64,000 nucleotides of DNA from assembly GCA_016748015.1 (NCBI GenBank), contig JAAOMT010000571.1:490875-554874 (forward strand). Reading direction: 5' to 3'. The translations under genes and the position numbers were made by a program. Positions 35,858-46,515 of this stretch are shown here, piece by piece (the first letter of the stretch is position 1; every line of letters starts with the position of its first letter). This DNA is from Geosiphon pyriformis (lineage: Eukaryota; Glomeromycota; Glomeromycetes; Archaeosporales; Geosiphonaceae). Under the pieces are notes generated by a model. It was not told where the DNA came from, did no database searches, and was given only the letters and a program-made list of their open reading frames with translations.

Positions 35858-36634
35858 TTAACCAGTTGAGATAATTTTTCCTTGGCCAATAATTTCTTCC
35901 TCCACCATATTGACTGGTACATCTATTCTACCCATTGATTCAAATCCCTGTATCCCTCTTGCTGTTATTCCTAATTCTTTTTTATTTCCCATTGAAACTA
36001 ACTGAGCTATTTTCACCAGAGACAGAAATATTGTCTGTGCTATCCTTTCATTTGGCTCTATAACATAGGTCTTTTCTGAGTTATTTTGTAACATAGCAAT
36101 GATATTTTTTACATATCCTGCATCGATTATTCCTCCTCTGATGTTTATTCCCTTTTTTGCTAAACTACTCCTAGATGCTAATTGAACCATTGTTGTTGCT
36201 AGAATTTCCAGTACTATTTTCAAATCGATGCAAGTGTGCAAATGGGATTCCAATTTGATGGTGTTCTTTTCTGAATATCTTAGATCAAATTCTGTATCAG
36301 TATTATGCACACATTCTGGCATGATACCTTTATCATTATCACTGAACCATTTCAGTTCTTGCTTCTTAGTGAGGTCAGAGAGTGCGATATATTGTTCATA
36401 GTTTGAATCTGAGTTGGAATTATTGTCATTGTTATAGCCATTTTGAACGGAACTGGAACCATTATTTTTGTTATTGTTATTGTCAAAGTTTGAATCAGGG
36501 TTGGAACTTGATTCCAATTCTGATGTGCAGTTATTGATTGGTTCTTCTTCTTCAGGGATTGTGTAGATCATGTGTGGTGGTGGATTGTAGATGAGATCAC
36601 AATCATCACAGAATTGGAAGTCACATGGAATCAA
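35858..36634 (-). pseudogene. dUTPase-like domain with Cys-rich tail and linker (A1)
   Basis: Longest open piece of A1 (258 residues). Residues 1-12 are the last Cys of the Cys-rich module, about 28-80 an acidic then Asn/Ser-rich linker. From about 112 the five motifs of trimeric dUTPases appear in order: I DTEFDLRY (112-120), II SRSSLAKKGI (154-163), III GGIIDAGYVKNI (167-178, with the catalytic-type Asp 171 and Tyr 174), IV ERIAQTIF (196-203), V RGIQGFESMGR (226-236). dUTPases hydrolyse dUTP and so keep uracil out of new DNA. Motif V has two changed Gly/Thr positions relative to the usual GFGSTG. The position between protease and RT inside a gypsy-type polyprotein is unusual. Confidence 0.82.
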
Positions 36635-37260
36635 ACAGTGGTCACATAATCGGGTGTTGATTTCTTTTAAGCATTGCTTTTGCTCTTCTCTTGGGAGTGT
36701 TAGATTTTAATAGTGTTTATGAAATTCTTCTGGACTGTTTTCTAAGTTGATAAAGGTGTCCAGGTTGAAAACCAAAACAATGTCTGTTGGTTCTGAAGAG
36801 TTATTCTTAATCTCCAAAATTTCACTGGGCGAAGTGCTTTCTACTTTGGCATTGGCCATTTGCCAGATCTTGTCCTTATCATGTGGATAGCTGTCTAGAT
36901 GGGATATAGCTTGGTGCTATGCTGCTGTAATGGGCATACTACGACTCACTTAGTCGCTGATGAGAATCGTATATTGGCACAAAGTGTCATATGTTTCTCC
37001 TTGACCAGGAATGTTGTTCCACATTCCTTCATTGAGTAATTGTTTGCTGCAAGTGAGACATGGTTTGTTGTCCCACTTGCCTTGTCTTTTTGGGTAGCCA
37101 TATCATTCCCTATGGCAGGGCTTGTAATAGTAATGGGTTCATGTCCAGTAGTCTTTGTTTGGTGTTATCCAAGCTCCTATTAAGGACAGTTTCTTTCCAC
37201 ATCCTTGTATTTAAGAGGTATATATGGTGGCTTTTTTATTGGTTTACATGAATATTTCCT
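36600..37260 (-). pseudogene. Cys-rich (zinc-binding type) module of A1
   Basis: Between protease and dUTPase. In shifting frame it reads CGKKLS (about 37190), YYKPCHREWYGYPKRQGKW (about 37110, one Cys now Tyr), CLTCSKQLL (about 37050), a run with GRGGT(C)D and CQYTI (about 36990), and CDHC...CDFQFCDDCD (about 36650-36590). Repeated C-x2-C pairs suggest two or three zinc sites. A one-base deletion at about 37195 shifts the frame at the first pair. No known domain is assigned. Confidence 0.6.
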
Positions 37261-37413
37261 TTCCCAGCCACTAGTTATTTCTCCTGTAGTGGTGGTTTCT
37301 TCAGGTATGTTTTCTTTCCTTTTTTTCTCTTTTTTCTTGCTCTTTTCTTTCCAATCTAGAATTGGTGGCATCTCACTTTGGTTGTTGTCAGTTCAAGCGT
37401 CAATGGTGGTTTC

Positions 37414-38013
37414 TCAGGTAGATTCTTCTTTTTGTTTCTCTTTTCCATTGTTGTTGTTGTCCCAGGTGAGTATTGGTGACAGTTCGTTGTGGTCGACATC
37501 AGCCCACAAGACTTGGTATGCTTTCCAAATAGGTTTTTCTTTTTTTTCTTCTAGTTCTATCAATAGTTCCTTTCTTGAAGGAGCTTTAAAGTGCCCATAT
37601 ATAGCTGGAGTTCTAACGTGTTGGCCATTCTGGCTAAGCTGGAGTTCTTGCATGGTTCAGTCTAGGACGGCATTGGTCTTAGACAGCCAATTATTTCCAA
37701 CCAAAGCTTGGTATTGGGTGGCTTCCATGACCAATACCTTGATAGGTGTGATGAGGCCACTGATTTCAAATGAAAAGTTGTCAATTTCACTGATTGGGGT
37801 TTTGGTTGCTCCATCAGTAGTGATAATTCTCGTGCTGGCAGCTCGGTCAACTTTGCGACCTAATTGGTTCATGAGTTGCTGTATGATGATACTGCCAGCT
37901 AATCTACTATTTAGGATCAGCTTGATAAGATGACTATCAACTTTTGCATCAGTGTACATAGTGGTAATAGGTTTTTCCTCAAGTGCAGCTCTACTGAATA
38001 ATGGTGTTGTCAA
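37414..38013 (-). pseudogene. Retropepsin of A1
   Basis: Open pieces 38013-37657 and 37653-37414, separated by one TGA (former Trp). The active-site region is IKLILNSRLAGSII, N-S-R instead of D-S-G. Downstream are RIITTDGATKTPISEIDNF, VLVMEATQYQALVGNNWLSK and QELQLSQNGQH. The C-terminal part (KEKPIWKAYQVLWADV...) leads into a Lys/Glu-rich spacer. Confidence 0.82.
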
Positions 38014-38089
38014 TGGTGCCTCGAGTTCAAATGGGAAGATTGCTGTCAGTGATTCATTATTGATGACAGTTGCTGGTGGAATATTGTTA

Positions 38090-40398
38090 GTAAGTATTGT
38101 TGGTGGTTGATATGATTCTGGGTTGTTGGAGGTGGCATCTTCTGGAATAACCAGAAGACTTAAATAGTTCTGAGAATTTGGGTTCTGAATGTGACTGGTG
38201 CCTGAATTCCGAGATCACGACCCTGATGGTGGGGTTGATAAGCTGAAAATCGGTTGATGGACAACTATCGCCGATCTCCAGTTTTAGGCAACTCTTGATC
38301 TGGGGTTTCCTAATGTTATCTGAGCAGGGTTTGGTAGTGGTGTTTATACTATGGTTGGTTGATATATTATTTGTGGCTGTGGCTGATACATTGTTTGTAG
38401 CTGCAGTTGATAGATGGCCAGTGGTTAATAGACTAAAGTTTAATATATTGGCGGTTGATATATTGGCTGTTATGTTATTGGTAGGTAAGAGTGTTGACTT
38501 TGATTTTGTTGATATCTTGGAGTTTGAAACCAGCAATCAGGGTTTCTATATTGATTTCCCAATTATTGGTTATTTAAATGGATATGACAGTCAATTTGTA
38601 GGTGTCCTTGTCTTTTACAATAGTGGCATGCACACATTTCTTGTTGTCACTGTGGATTGGTTGATGAGGATAGATGTGACTGATTCTGGAAATGATTGGC
38701 ATTTCTTTGATTAATGCGTCATTGTAGAGGTTGATAAATTGCCTGATTGTCAGCTAAGTATCCCTCAATTTTCTGATTGATAGAATCACTGATTTGCTTC
38801 AATTTGGAATCCAAATCAGATGATCCATTTATTACTAAATTTACAGCTTGGGCATAGTTGGCTTCTAGCTCAGCTGCTTCAAAATCTCTAGCTTGAGTGA
38901 CTGTGGTGGGGAGGTCAACTGGATACATTAGGCGTACTCATTGGAAGATGCTGCTGCGTAGCTCTCTGATGAACTGATTCAAGATCTGTGGTGCTGTAAA
39001 ATAATTAGCTTAGATTGCCTGAATTTGGCATAGATTTCTATAGAAGTGTTCCAAGTAAGTGGTGACTGCTTCTGTGTCTCCTTGTTTGATAGTAGTAAAG
39101 GTGTTGGTCAAGCAATTAATACTATTATTATTATTAAAATATCTTACAAACTCTGTCTTGAAATCATTGAAGGTTTGGGGTTTGGCAACTAGGCTCTAAT
39201 ACTATGAGTCAGCAGTATCTTTGAGAAAGTATGGAATGGCTTGCATTGCCCTGGCATTATTCTATCCATTGGCTGTAATGGCTTTTTTGACATCATTAAG
39301 CCTGACTTGGGCATCATCTTCTTCACTGGTGAAATTGTCAATTTTGGCAATTAGAGTGTAGGCCATTGGATCTAAGTTTAATTGCTGTTGTTAAATAGGT
39401 AACTGAAGTGGTTGTTGTGGTTGGTAAATCAGCTGCTGGGGTGGTTGTAAATTTTGCTAATTTGGCAGCTGAATTGGTTGGAGCAGTTGTTGTAGTGGCA
39501 GTCCAATGGGTTCAATTGGTGGGTGATCAATAATGATATTCAGAGGTAAGTTTGGATTAATTACTCTGGGGTTTTGATTGTCTTAATTTAGTGGTGTTCT
39601 AATATTCGGAGTTTTGATTTCGGGGTTTTCTTGATTTGGATTTCTTGGAGTTTGATCATTCGGGGTTTCAAATTCCGGGTTTTCAGGAATCAGGTTTTGG
39701 TAAATAAACTTTTGATCCTCAGCTTCTTTTTCTTTCTTTTCTTCTGATTCTGTTACTTCCCACGGATCAGAAATTCTGAAATCTGGGGGAGGCAGTAGCA
39801 ATTGGAGTCCTGATAGTGTTAATGATCACAAGTTAAATCCTTCAAAATACACGCCGTATGGTCCTAATAACTCTGCTTTCTTTTGTTTACTTTGAAATGG
39901 AAATTGTCCAAATGCTGATGTTGTGTTTGATGTAACCACGCTGGTAGATGTAATATTAATGGCACTTCCAGGTGTATAGTAATATGATAGATTAGTTGAG
40001 GACTCAACTCTTGTTTTTTTTCAAGTAGGTGGTTGTATTCTTTTGGGTGTTACTGCTGGTGTTTGCAGTTTTTCTTTGCCTTTGCTTACATAAGTAATGG
40101 GATATCTTTGCTGTGTGTGGTGTTCAATTTTTTTGTTGATTTCCATAATGATGAAGGCGAAATTGTGATTTGTTGGCAGGTTGGTATTTTGAATTAATTT
40201 ACTGTAAAAGGCTTCTCTTGCTGATTTAATATTTACTGGTGTTCCTAAAAAATGGACAATTTTTTCATTGACATAGAAATTAAAAGCTGATTCCACTAAT
40301 ATGTGGTTGTGATTTAATCTCAAATGTTGACAGTAGTGTTGAAATAAAGATTTTGTGAATCTTAGATAATTTGCTCCTATGTTTTCTAATTCTGTCAC
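38090..40398 (-). pseudogene. gag of A1
   Basis: Starts at GTG 40398 (GTG ACA GAA TTA GAA). N-terminal domain to about 40020 (NIGANYLRFTKSLFQHYCQ); Pro/Glu/Asn-rich spacer at about 39800-39580; capsid at about 39370-38720 (NNARAMQAIPYFLKDTA, TEAVTTYLEHFYRNL, QILNQFIRELRSSI); zinc knuckle at about 38630-38588, CHYCKRQGHLQIDC, intact. A Thr/Asn/Ser-rich tail precedes the protease. Fewer than 15 stops over 2.3 kb. Confidence 0.85.
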
Positions 40399-40457
40399 TT
40401 TTAGATTTGTGTTGGTGCTGGTTCTCTGTAGAATTATACCTCACAGGGAGCACCAAA

Positions 40458-41325
40458 TGTTACAGGTGACTATTTCTGGTGTTGGATTAAATAACAAACC
40501 TGTAACTTGGTGCTCAAATCTAGTTGCAGTTAATAGTGATCTGAAGATTTGTGTCTGAAAGGTTTGTATCCAAAGGGTTTGGTTGAGTTTTTTGTATAAT
40601 GAACAAAGATTCAATGGTAATAGTTTTATCTGTAGCTTTCCGAAACTGCAGTTTTGTCAATTTTTTTCTCAGCTTGATGGCTGGTATTCCTCCTGGTAAG
40701 CTATTCTCAATCGAGTGTTCTACTCTTATTTCTGGGTCTTTTACCAGTCACGTTTATCCTGATGTTAGTATCCCATGCGTTAATCCTCAATAGAGTTAGT
40801 AAACAACAATAAAATCAAAGCAAGAAATAAAGAAAAAAAAAAATAAAGAAAGAAAAGAAATAAGCCAAGGTGATTTACAAGTTAGTATTCTGTCAATAGT
40901 CATGATCAAGAGCTATTGTTCCAGTATGGTTAAATATCAATTACTATCAACATGAAGTGTTGATAGTGGCAGCAGATTTGAGATAACAAACAGTTATTTA
41001 TTTGTGGTTTGGAAAGTTGTTTAGATAAAATCTAAACTAAGAGGTCTGTCTTTTTAGCTTCTAATCCTACTGCTATATATACATAATTAAGATTCTTCAA
41101 TTCCTCAATTCTTTACAACAGGAATTCTGGAATTTTTAGAATCCTGCAATTCTTTTGAGAGAAATCCTGAAATTCTGAAATCCTGTGATTTCTTGTGAAA
41201 ATTCTATAATTCTTGGAATCCTGTAATTTCTGAGAGGAATTCTGGAATTCCACATTTTACTATGTCTATTTCTGATTGGTTAATAACTATGCTAATATAT
41301 ATTTCTTATATTTCTATGAGTAATA
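40458..41325 (-). repeat. 5' LTR of A1
   Basis: TGTTACAGGTGAC...GAGTAATA (final GTAACA decayed by one C-to-T). Read on the minus strand it holds the GAATTCC-type array (about 41250-41095), the TATA box, both hairpins, TACTAAC and the pyrimidine tract. The adjoining internal sequence carries the primer-binding site (about 40440-40456). Confidence 0.93.
41074..41081 (-). promoter_or_regulatory. TATA box in A1 5' LTR
   Basis: TATATATA just downstream (minus strand) of the repeat array; same position as in A2. Confidence 0.58.
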
Positions 41326-43188
41326 CCAAAAACACCATTAACATCTCATCAACAGGCACATTCACATCACACGTAACATTAACATTTGGATAACTTCTAT
41401 TTCAAAATAAACAAAAGAAAGCAGAATTACTAGGAACCTATGGCGATTATTTTGAATTTAAATTGTGATTGCCAATGCCATCAAAATTCCGATCACTGCC
41501 ACCTCCATCCAATTTTGGAAATACAAGTCCTTGGAAGATAATGGAATTAGAAGAGAAGGAAGAAGAAGAAGTTGAAGATCAAAAATTTACTTACCAGAAC
41601 CAATTCCAGAAAACTTGAACATTAAAACCCCAAACTTTCAGACTTAGCAAGATCCAAATTTAGAAAATCTGGAAGTTAAAACTCCAAATTTTCAAACTCA
41701 GCAAAATTGGAATGATTGAAACCCCAACATTAATAATCAACAACACTTATCTTCAGTAATCATTATTAATCAACCACTAATTGAAACAATTATTAAACCA
41801 ATTTAACAGTAGCCATTTCAACCACTCTAACAACCACAACAGCTGCTACAATAGCCACAACTATTACTTCAACAGCAAAGAAAATGACACCCAGGCATGG
41901 ATCAATAACATTGCCAAAGCAATCATGACAAATAACTGGGATGACAACAGAGCCTTTCAAGCAATTTTATACTTTTTCCAAGATACTGCCAATTCATGGT
42001 ATTAAAGTTTAGCCACCAAACCTCAAATATTCCAGGAATTCAGAATTGTATTCTTGGAATATTTTAGTAATAATAACAGTATTAATCACTTAGCCAACAC
42101 TTTTATTACAATTAAACAGAGAGAAACTAAAGCAGTTACTACTTACTTAGGACGTTTTTACAGGAATTTGCACCAAATTTAAGTAATCCAAGCTGACTAT
42201 TTTACAGTGCCACAGATTCTAAACCAGTTTATCTGTGGACTGTGCAGTAGTCTTCTTCAATGTGTATGTCTAATGCACTTACAAACTCTCCAGAACACAG
42301 TCACCAATGTGAGAGATTTTGAATTGGCAGAACTTGAAGCAAACCATGCCCAAGCCATTAACCTGGTTATAAATAGATCATCTAACTTGGATTCCAAATT
42401 GAAACAGTTCAGTGATTCAATTAATCAGAAATTGAAAGGATACTTAACTGATAATCACACAATTTATCAGCCACCCCAATGATATAATAATTCTGAAAGC
42501 ATAAATCGCTCACTAAATTAGTTGTATTCATCATCTTCAACCAATTAGATGTGGTAACAAAAAATGCATGTTTGCTACTACTGTGGTAAACAAGAACATT
42601 TGAGAATTGACTGTAAGTTAAGACTAGATAACCAATGATTGGGAAATTAATATCAAAACTCTGATTGCAAATTTCAGACTTTAAATTATTAATCAAACCC
42701 AGAACTGTATTAACCAAATTACTTACCTATAACACAACAGTCAATTTATCAACCACCAGTTTATTAGCCAACAACACCAGTAATCTATCAACCACAGTCC
42801 CAGTCTATTTATTAGCTATAGCCTCAAGTAATCTATCAACTCTAACAAATTCAAACACCATCACAAAACTTACCTCAAAACAGAACCCAAAGGCCAAAAC
42901 TGACACAACAGAGCTGAAGATCATCGATGGTAGTCCATTAACTGATCTCCAGTTTCTCGAACCAGCTATTAGGATCTTGACGATAGAATTTGGGCACCAG
43001 GTATATCCAAAACCTGAATGCTTAATAGTATTTAAGTCTTCTGGTTACCCCAGAAGATGCCTCACCCAACAATTAGAAACCCAAACAGAAACAACTACTT
43101 ACCAGCAATATTCCACCAGCAACCATCTTCAACAACAAATCCCTAGCAGCTATTTTTCTTTTTAAACTAGAAGAAACCACACCAGTCC

Positions 43189-43832
43189 CATTATTCAGTA
43201 AAGCTGCTTTTGATACCAAACTGATTACTGCCATGTACACTGACATGAAAGTTGATGGTTATGTCATCAAACTGATCCTAAACAGTAGATTAGCTGGCAG
43301 CATTATTACATAACAACTTATAGACCAATTAGGTTGCCAAGTTGATTACGCTGCTAGCACATGCATAATTACTGCTGATAGAGCAACCAAAACTCCAATC
43401 GGCAAGATTGATGACCTCCCTATAGAGGTTAATAGCATCATTGTACCAATCAAAACATTAGTTATGGAGGCTATCCAATATCAAGCACTCATTAGTAATG
43501 ACTGGCTGTCCAAAGCCAATACAATGCTTGATTGGAACACCCAAGAGCTCCAGTTTAGTTAAAACGGTTGACACCTACATGTACCAGCCATGTGTGGCCA
43601 CTTCAAGTCTATTAACACGACATCAGCTCCACTCATTAAGTTCAAAGAAGAGAAAAAAAAACCTACCTGGGAAGTTTACCAAGTCTTTTGGGCCAACATA
43701 GAACACAACAAACTACTGCCAATATCATTATGGAATGACAAAGGAAAGGAAAGAAGAGAAGAAGAACTTCCTGGGGAAACCAACCAAAGTTATTGGGACA
43801 ATAATAGTCAAAGCAAGCAGACACTGATTTGA
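43189..43832 (+). pseudogene. Retropepsin of A2
   Basis: Reads FSKAAFDTKLITAMYTD, then IKLILNSRLAGSIIT-stop; D-S-G is N-S-R as in A1 and A3. Then QLIDQLGCQVDYAAS, TKTPIGKIDDLPIEV, VMEAIQYQALISNDWLSK and QELQFS-stop. The spacer with KEEKKKPTWEVYQVFWANIE runs to about 43830 in a second frame. Confidence 0.8.
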
Positions 43833-43952
43833 ACTTGAAAAGAGAAAAGAAAAAGGAAAGAAAAAGGACCAGAACCAGTCACTACTCCAACATATACCCT
43901 ATATACTTACTTTCAACTACCACAATTACATTATCATTGACCAAAGCTCATA

Positions 43953-44570
43953 TGTGTTAATTGTGACAAAAAATTGTCATCAATAGATGCATGCTGTGGT
44001 AATGATAAAGAATACCTAATGGCAACTAAATTTTATTGCCACCCATGCATTATTGAACACTTTGGAAGACCAAAATGAGTTGGAAAATGAGATAATAAGT
44101 TATGCTTGGCTTGTGATAAAACTCTCCTCAATAAAGGAATGTGGAATGACATTCCTGGGAGAGGAAAAACATGTGACAAATCATGTCAGTACACAATTTT
44201 TATAAATAACTGGATAAGAAAAGAAATGTCCATAGATGCTGCCTGGAGATGAGCAATCAAACACTTTGACAGATGTCTATACAACAATAACAAAATTTGG
44301 CAAATGGCTTTTGCCAAAATCGAAAAAGCATTATCAGAAGAAATAAAAATAATCAAAAATAACCCTCCCAAGTCCATAAAACTTGACTGAAACCCAGAAC
44401 CAGTCATAAACCTTCTGTATCCAAAACAATTTCATGAACACTACCAAAAATTAGCACCCACTAGAGAGGAACAAAAACAATGATTAGAAGAAATAAATAC
44501 AAAACTATGTGACTATTGTTTAATTCCATGTGACTTTCAATATTGTAATGAGTGTGATCTCATTTACAAT
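43953..44570 (+). pseudogene. Cys-rich (zinc-binding type) module of A2
   Basis: The clearest copy: CVNCDKKLSS (43953), DACCGND, FYCHPCIIEHFGRPK (about 44030), CLACDKTLLN (about 44105), GRGKTCDKSCQYTI (about 44160-44200), and after a helical stretch (FHEHYQKLAPTREEQKQ) CDYCLIPCDFQYCNECD (about 44508-44560). At least four C-x2-C pairs. Two former Trp/Arg codons and two others are stops. Function unknown; nucleic acid or protein binding is a guess. Confidence 0.65.
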
Positions 44571-45118
44571 CCACCAATTCACATAATCTACACAATTCCA
44601 GAAGAGGAGGAACCAATCAGCAGCTGCACATCAGAATTAGAATCAACTTTCAATCCCAATTCAAACTCTGACAACAATGACAATAAAAACAACAGTTCCA
44701 GTTCTGCTTAATGTGACAATGGAAAATATAGTGATTCAAACTTTGATTCAAATCCTGAAACATACATCACACTCCCTGATCTCACCAAGGAACAAGAACT
44801 TAAATGGTTCAGCAATAATAATGAAGGTATTATGCCAAAACATGTGCATAATACTGATGCAGGATTCAATCTGAGATATCTGGAAAAAAATTCCATTAAA
44901 TTGGAACCCCATTCATGCACTTGCATTAATCTCAAAATGGCACTGAAAATTCCAGCAACAACAATGGTTCAGTTAGCATCTAGGAGTAGCTTAGCCAAAA
45001 AGAGAATCAACATCAGAGGAGGAATAATTGACACAGAATATGTAGAAAATATCATTGTGATGCTACAAAATGACTCAGAAAGGCATATATCATAGATCTA
45101 AACGAAAAGATAGCACAG

Positions 45119-46001
45119 TGTTATTCATAAAAAAAAAAACAGATATAGGGAGAATAGTAGACCAATGAGTGAATAGTATGTAGTATGTGAGCACATTGTT
45201 CAGCAATGTAGAGCAATGATAGAAATCATGGCACATTGCTCAACAATGTGGAGCAATATCAGAAAACATGGCACATTGCTGCAATGTGGAGTAATATTAG
45301 AAAATTAAAGCATATTACTCAGCAATGTGAGCATTGTTCAAGAAATCATAGCACATTACTCAGGAATGTGAGTGATCTCATAGAACATTAATTATGTATA
45401 TATAGCAGTAACATTAAAAGTAAAAAGATAAAAATCCTTTAGTTAAAAATCTTCTATCCACAAATATTAAATAAATAAATCATTCACTATTCAAATTCAC
45501 TCTCCACTATTAACACTTTATGTTGATAGTAATTGATACCTAACCACGCTGGAATAATAGCTCTTGATCATGGCTATTGACAAAATACTAATGTGCACAT
45601 TACCTTGGCTCATTTCTTTATTTTCTTTTATTTATTTCTTTCTTTGATTTTTACAGTTGTATACTAACTGATTAAGAATTAAAGCACTGAGTAATTGATG
45701 TCATGGATAGCTTGGTAAAAGACCCAGAAATAAGAGTAAAATTATATATATATTAATGGATAGCTTACCAGAAGAACATGACTGCCAGAATAAACTGGCC
45801 ACCAAGCTGAAGATAGAAATTGAGAACACAATTCACCAACCAATTACATTATTATTAAATCTCTGTTTATTATATAAAAGACTCAACTCTAAAACCTTCA
45901 GATACAACTAATATACCAGTATCACCAGCATTGTCAAGATATTGAGCACCAAGTTACAGATTTGTTATTTGATTTGAGACCCCAAATAATCATCTGTAAC
46001 A
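45119..46001 (+). repeat. Solo LTR D
   Basis: TGTTATTCATAA...CTGTAACA, 883 bp, with a perfect target duplication ACAG (45115-45118 / 46002-46005). From the TATA box (45397) onward it is close to family A, including hairpins and ATACTAAT, but its U3 carries a different array (five 40-bp units). It is therefore an A-related subfamily with an exchanged U3. Confidence 0.92.
45191..45386. repeat. 40-bp tandem array with palindromic core (LTR D)
   Basis: Five units of 39 to 41 bp, each starting GCACATTGCTCAGCAATGTG or a close variant. ACATTGC-TCA-GCAATGT is a 7-bp inverted repeat. Lies directly upstream of the TATA box. Confidence 0.85.
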
Positions 46002-46515
46002 ACAGGCAATATTCCTGCCTCTGGTTAAAATAACTCAATTAGTATTAGTGGAAAACAGGGAAGAATTAGGGATCACAGCTAGAGAAATACAAGGATTTAG
46101 ATCTACAAGTAAAATAGATATACTGGTTAATATGGCAGAGAAAAAAATTATTGACAAGGAAGAAATTATCTCCACTCATTAACCAATATCTATTCCACCA
46201 TATAACCAGTACATAGTAGTCATAGAAAGAAAAGTAAAAGATCAGATACAGATTTTTGAAGCAGAAACAACACTTTGTGAATCAGGAAAAATCAGATTAA
46301 TCAATCTACACATACCAGCCAAAAACCACAGCAACATCAAAATCCCTATTTACAACAATATGGGAAACATTATCGAGATACCAGAAAGAACTACTATTGG
46401 ATACTTGACCACAGAAATTGAAGACCAATTCTCAGACACTATTTCAGACTTTCCACAACTGTGTGAATATGTGGATATCACATCTCAAATCATATATGGT
46501 TGAGAAGAATATTAT

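Larger units (their letters stand above)
31143..41325 (-). mobile_element. Gypsy-type LTR retrotransposon A1 (full length, minus strand, 10.2 kb)
   Basis: Best preserved element of the window and innermost of the deepest chain. LTRs 31143-31957 and 40458-41325; target duplication CCAG (31139-31142) / CCAA (41326-41329) in the gag of A2. All parts of the family A plan are present in order. Dead through a few dozen stops and at least one frameshift, but RT YLDD and the dUTPase motif III Asp are retained. Confidence 0.95.
30712..43170 (+). pseudogene. gag of A2, split by A1
   Basis: Pieces are 30712-31142 and 41326-43170. It opens at GTG (GTG GCA GAA TCA) inside CCAAAAGTGG; no ATG is in frame nearby. 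N-terminal domain: EIIGANHLGFAKFLFQQYSQQLG. After the A1 insertion: a Pro/Glu-rich stretch, the capsid at about 41860-42480 (TQAWINNIAKAI, DTANSWY, then QILNQFICGL), and the CCHC knuckle at 42573-42614, CYYCGKQEHLRIDC, intact. Stops are scattered (for example the TAA after ANSWY, former Gln). Confidence 0.82.
44840..46200 (+). pseudogene. dUTPase-like domain of A2, split by solo LTR D
   Basis: Motif I NTDAGFNLRY (from about 44850; the usual Asp is Asn), motif II SRSSLAKKRI (44979), motif III GGIIDTEYVENI (Asp codon 45030-45032 kept), then a one-base deletion (about 45080) and motif IV KIAQ ending at 45118. LTR D is inserted exactly there; the domain resumes at 46006 with AIFLPLVKITQLV, and motif V is REIQGFRSTSK (three Gly changed). 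Inactive. Confidence 0.78.

Noticed and set aside
35858-36634. Free-standing or horizontally transferred host dUTPase gene
   Set aside because: It is colinear with protease and RT in five elements and carries the Cys-rich part and linker at its N-terminus, so it is part of the polyprotein.
37205-37933. Open frame of 242 codons on the + strand
   Set aside because: Antisense shadow of the A1 protease and Cys-rich region; its composition (Ser/Phe/Leu/Val-rich) is what reverse reading of Lys/Glu-rich sequence gives.
38295-38714. Open frame of 139 codons on the + strand
   Set aside because: Antisense to the gag tail and zinc knuckle of A1.
45191-45386. CRISPR array with palindromic repeats
   Set aside because: Five contiguous 40-bp units without unique spacers, next to a TATA box inside an LTR.
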